The notes under the pieces: model-generated
Databases searched by the model: none
The model's input: only the letters and a program-made list of their open reading frames with translations
Told to the model about the DNA's origin: nothing
Position numbers and translations under genes: made by a program
Shown here: positions 62,493 to 64,000 of the stretch, piece by piece
How the letters are laid out: every line of letters begins with the position of its first letter
Numbering within the stretch: the first letter of the stretch is position 1
From: Chitinophagaceae bacterium
GTDB lineage: Bacteria > Bacteroidota > Bacteroidia > Chitinophagales > Chitinophagaceae
Length of the DNA: 64,000 nt
Assembly: GCA_024508725.1 (NCBI GenBank)
Contig: JANINS010000004.1
Coordinates: forward strand, 576,163 to 640,162
Direction of reading: 5' to 3'

Positions 62493-63668
62493 TTAATTCA
62501 ACAAAGGATTGGTCTCGATCTCTTTAATATCCATGTTGGTATAATCACGGATCTCGTTGTATAAAGTGTCACGTTCAACCGGTTGACGTTTCACCTGTTT
62601 GATGAGTGTTACGAGTTCTGCTGTGCTCATCGCAGGATTTTGTTCTTCGCTGCCGGCCATTGAATAGATCTTGGTAGAGTCATCGATAGTTCCATCAATA
62701 TCGTTCACACCAAAGCTGAGACTGAGCTGTGCATTTTGCCTGCCCAGCATTGGCCAATAAGCTTTCAGGTGAGGGAAATTATCCATGTATAAACGGGCAA
62801 TGGCATACATCTTCATATCATCGATCACCGAAACTTCAGGAACATGACTCATCTCGTTGTCGAAGTTTCTAAACTTAAGTGGAATGAAAGTGTTGAAGCC
62901 ACCTGTCTCGTCTTGTGTTTGACGAAGCTGCTCCATATGATCGATGCGGTGAATATAACTTTCTACATGGCCGTAAAGCATTGTTGCATTGCTGTGCATG
63001 CCGAGCATGTGTGCAGCTTTATGAATTTCGAGCCAGCCTTTACCATCTACTTTATCTTCACAGATCTGTGCACGAATGGCAGGATCGAAGATCTCGGCAC
63101 CGCCACCTGGTAGAGAATCCAGGCCGGCATCGTGGAGGTATTTCATTCCTTCTTCAACCGTCATCTTGGCTTTGCGGAACATGTAATCCAGCTCCACTGC
63201 AGTAAAGCCTTTGATGTGCAGGTCAGGACGATGTTGTTTTATCTGCTTCAGCAGATCGGCGAAGAAATGAATATTCATTTTCGGGTGAACACCACCAACG
63301 ATATGCACTTCGGTGATGGGTTTGCCATCGTAACCTTTTACAATGTCCATCATTTGTTCGATCGAAAGTTCCCAGCCTTCCTCTTTGTGTGCATACAAAC
63401 GGGAGTAGGAGCAGAACTTACAACTGAAAACACAAACGTTGGTTGGTTCGATATGAAAGTTGCGGTTGAAGTAGGTTTTATCGCCGTGCTTTTTTTCACG
63501 AACATGATTCGCTAAAGCACCAAGAAAGCCAAGTGTTCCTTTTTCGAAAAGGACTAAAGCATCTTCCGGTGTGATGCGAATATTATTGATTATTTTATCG
63601 GCAATTTGTTGAAGCTGTTTGTTCTTTACATCAGCAAGAATTCTATCTAACGGAGCAACTGCATTCAT
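62493..63668 (-). CDS. mqnE: Aminofutalosine synthase (radical SAM), futalosine pathway
   Basis: 391 aa. Radical SAM cluster C79-x3-C83-x2-C86 (NVCVFSCKFC). MqnE-type landmarks: VGGVHPKMNIHFFADLLKQIK, HIKGFTAVELDY, GLDSLPGGGAEIFDPAIR and MLYGHVE. These separate it from MqnC and from CofH/FbiC. Joins the MqnA product 3-[(1-carboxyvinyl)oxy]benzoate to the adenosyl group for menaquinone synthesis, so this organism makes menaquinone through futalosine. Start at 63668. No other mqn gene is in the window. Confidence 0.93.
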   Translation of the reverse strand: MNAVAPLDRILADVKNKQLQQIADKIINNIRITPEDALVLFEKGTLGFLGALANHVREKKHGDKTYFNRNFHIEPTNVCVFSCKFCSYSRLYAHKEEGWELSIEQMMDIVKGYDGKPITEVHIVGGVHPKMNIHFFADLLKQIKQHRPDLHIKGFTAVELDYMFRKAKMTVEEGMKYLHDAGLDSLPGGGAEIFDPAIRAQICEDKVDGKGWLEIHKAAHMLGMHSNATMLYGHVESYIHRIDHMEQLRQTQDETGGFNTFIPLKFRNFDNEMSHVPEVSVIDDMKMYAIARLYMDNFPHLKAYWPMLGRQNAQLSLSFGVNDIDGTIDDSTKIYSMAGSEEQNPAMSTAELVTLIKQVKRQPVERDTLYNEIRDYTNMDIKEIETNPLLN

Positions 63669-63833
63669 TTCGATCCACAATTTGGCGCAAAGCTAAAGCT
63701 ATCGCAAGTATAAAACATGAGCATCGTCAGTGAAAAACGTTCATGTGAATGTCATTTAACAGTTGAGGAGCGGTGTAATGATGTTTGATAACATGTTGTT
63801 AATAAACAATGCTATCTCTATAGCAAAACTATT

Positions 63834-63841
63834 TACCTTTC
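63834..63841 (+). promoter_or_regulatory. Possible -7 element (TACCTTTC) of the permease gene
   Basis: One mismatch to TAnnTTTG, 21 bases before the ATG at 63863. Confidence 0.3.
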
Positions 63842-63862
63842 AAGGCAAAATCTAATTGCTAT

Positions 63863-64000
63863 ATGAACATCAGGTTTAGATTGACGGTGATGAGTTTCCT
63901 GCAATTCTTTGTATGGGGTGCATGGTTGATCACGATTGCAACATATTTCTTTAATAGTCCGATGGCATCTGTTGAGAACGCAGGAGCAAAGTTCGGAGCG
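63863..64000 (+). CDS. Nucleoside permease (NHS family MFS transporter), 5' part only
   Basis: First 46 codons; the gene runs off the window. The translation begins MNIRFRLTVMSFLQFFVWGA and continues into a first membrane helix, the typical start of Bacteroidota NupG-like nucleoside:H+ symporters (family pattern: R-L-x-x-M-x-F-L-Q-F-F-x-W-G-A-W). It would import nucleosides. Divergent from mqnE; 194-bp spacer. Partial data limit certainty. Confidence 0.7.
   Translation, partial: MNIRFRLTVMSFLQFFVWGAWLITIATYFFNSPMASVENAGAKFGA

Overview
The window is a 64-kb chromosomal segment of a Bacteroidota bacterium, most likely from the family Chitinophagaceae. The placement is an inference. It rests on repeated promoters of the Bacteroidota type (TAnnTTTG), a one-chain SecDF, families largely confined to this phylum (DUF1573, DUF4476, DUF5103, HU-CCDC81-like), an aminofutalosine synthase, and moderate-to-low GC. 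Genes are dense, and almost all belong to ordinary housekeeping or envelope functions.

Layout. 0-10 kb: SPFH protein, LolA-like carrier, cytidylate kinase, an M1 aminopeptidase, an orphan L,D-transpeptidase scaffold domain, an S9 peptidase, a methylmalonyl-CoA mutase catalytic subunit and an A-type Fe-S carrier. 10-24 kb: SecDF, FKBP isomerase, HU-like/TM protein, lysoplasmalogenase, groES-groEL, the nusB-DUF1573-yajC cluster, an OmpH/Skp-like chaperone, and the heptose kinase-ispD pair. 24-34 kb: FemAB-like protein, large M1 metallopeptidase, TruB, BamA/TamA-like barrel, TrmH-type rRNA methyltransferase, LolC/E-like permease, DUF5103 and the SRP RNA gene. 34-44 kb: transaldolase, DUF4476 protein, pyrB, coaD, a hotdog thioesterase, and a hybrid sensor kinase with its single-domain response regulator. 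44-53 kb: accessory stretch with several unrecognised secreted or cytosolic proteins, a PAS-LuxR regulator, a WG-repeat protein, a rifamycin ADP-ribosyltransferase (Arr) and a sterol-desaturase-type hydroxylase. 53-64 kb: YbgC-like thioesterase, DoxX, serine hydrolase, membrane protein, L-serine dehydratase, a giant TraB/GumN protein, MqnE and the start of a nucleoside permease.

Many genes serve the envelope: protein export (SecDF, YajC, SRP RNA), outer-membrane assembly (BamA-like, OmpH/Skp-like), lipoprotein traffic (LolA-like, LolC/E-like), LPS heptose supply and periplasmic peptide degradation.

The most unusual material is non-coding. (1) Two unrelated tandem arrays share a 21-bp period, and both lie between convergent genes (16.1 kb and 58.2 kb). 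(2) A dispersed palindromic element with core TTGCGTCGCACTCTTGTAC has about a dozen half-copies, including one inside the groESL operon, one split by a 30-bp insert and one complete inverted pair. (3) A 202-bp inverted-repeat-bounded element lies in the accessory region. (4) An extended promoter motif (TAtcTTTGCnnCC) recurs, and sometimes sits so close to the start codon that transcripts would be nearly leaderless. I saw no CRISPR array, tRNA, rRNA, transposase or prophage genes.
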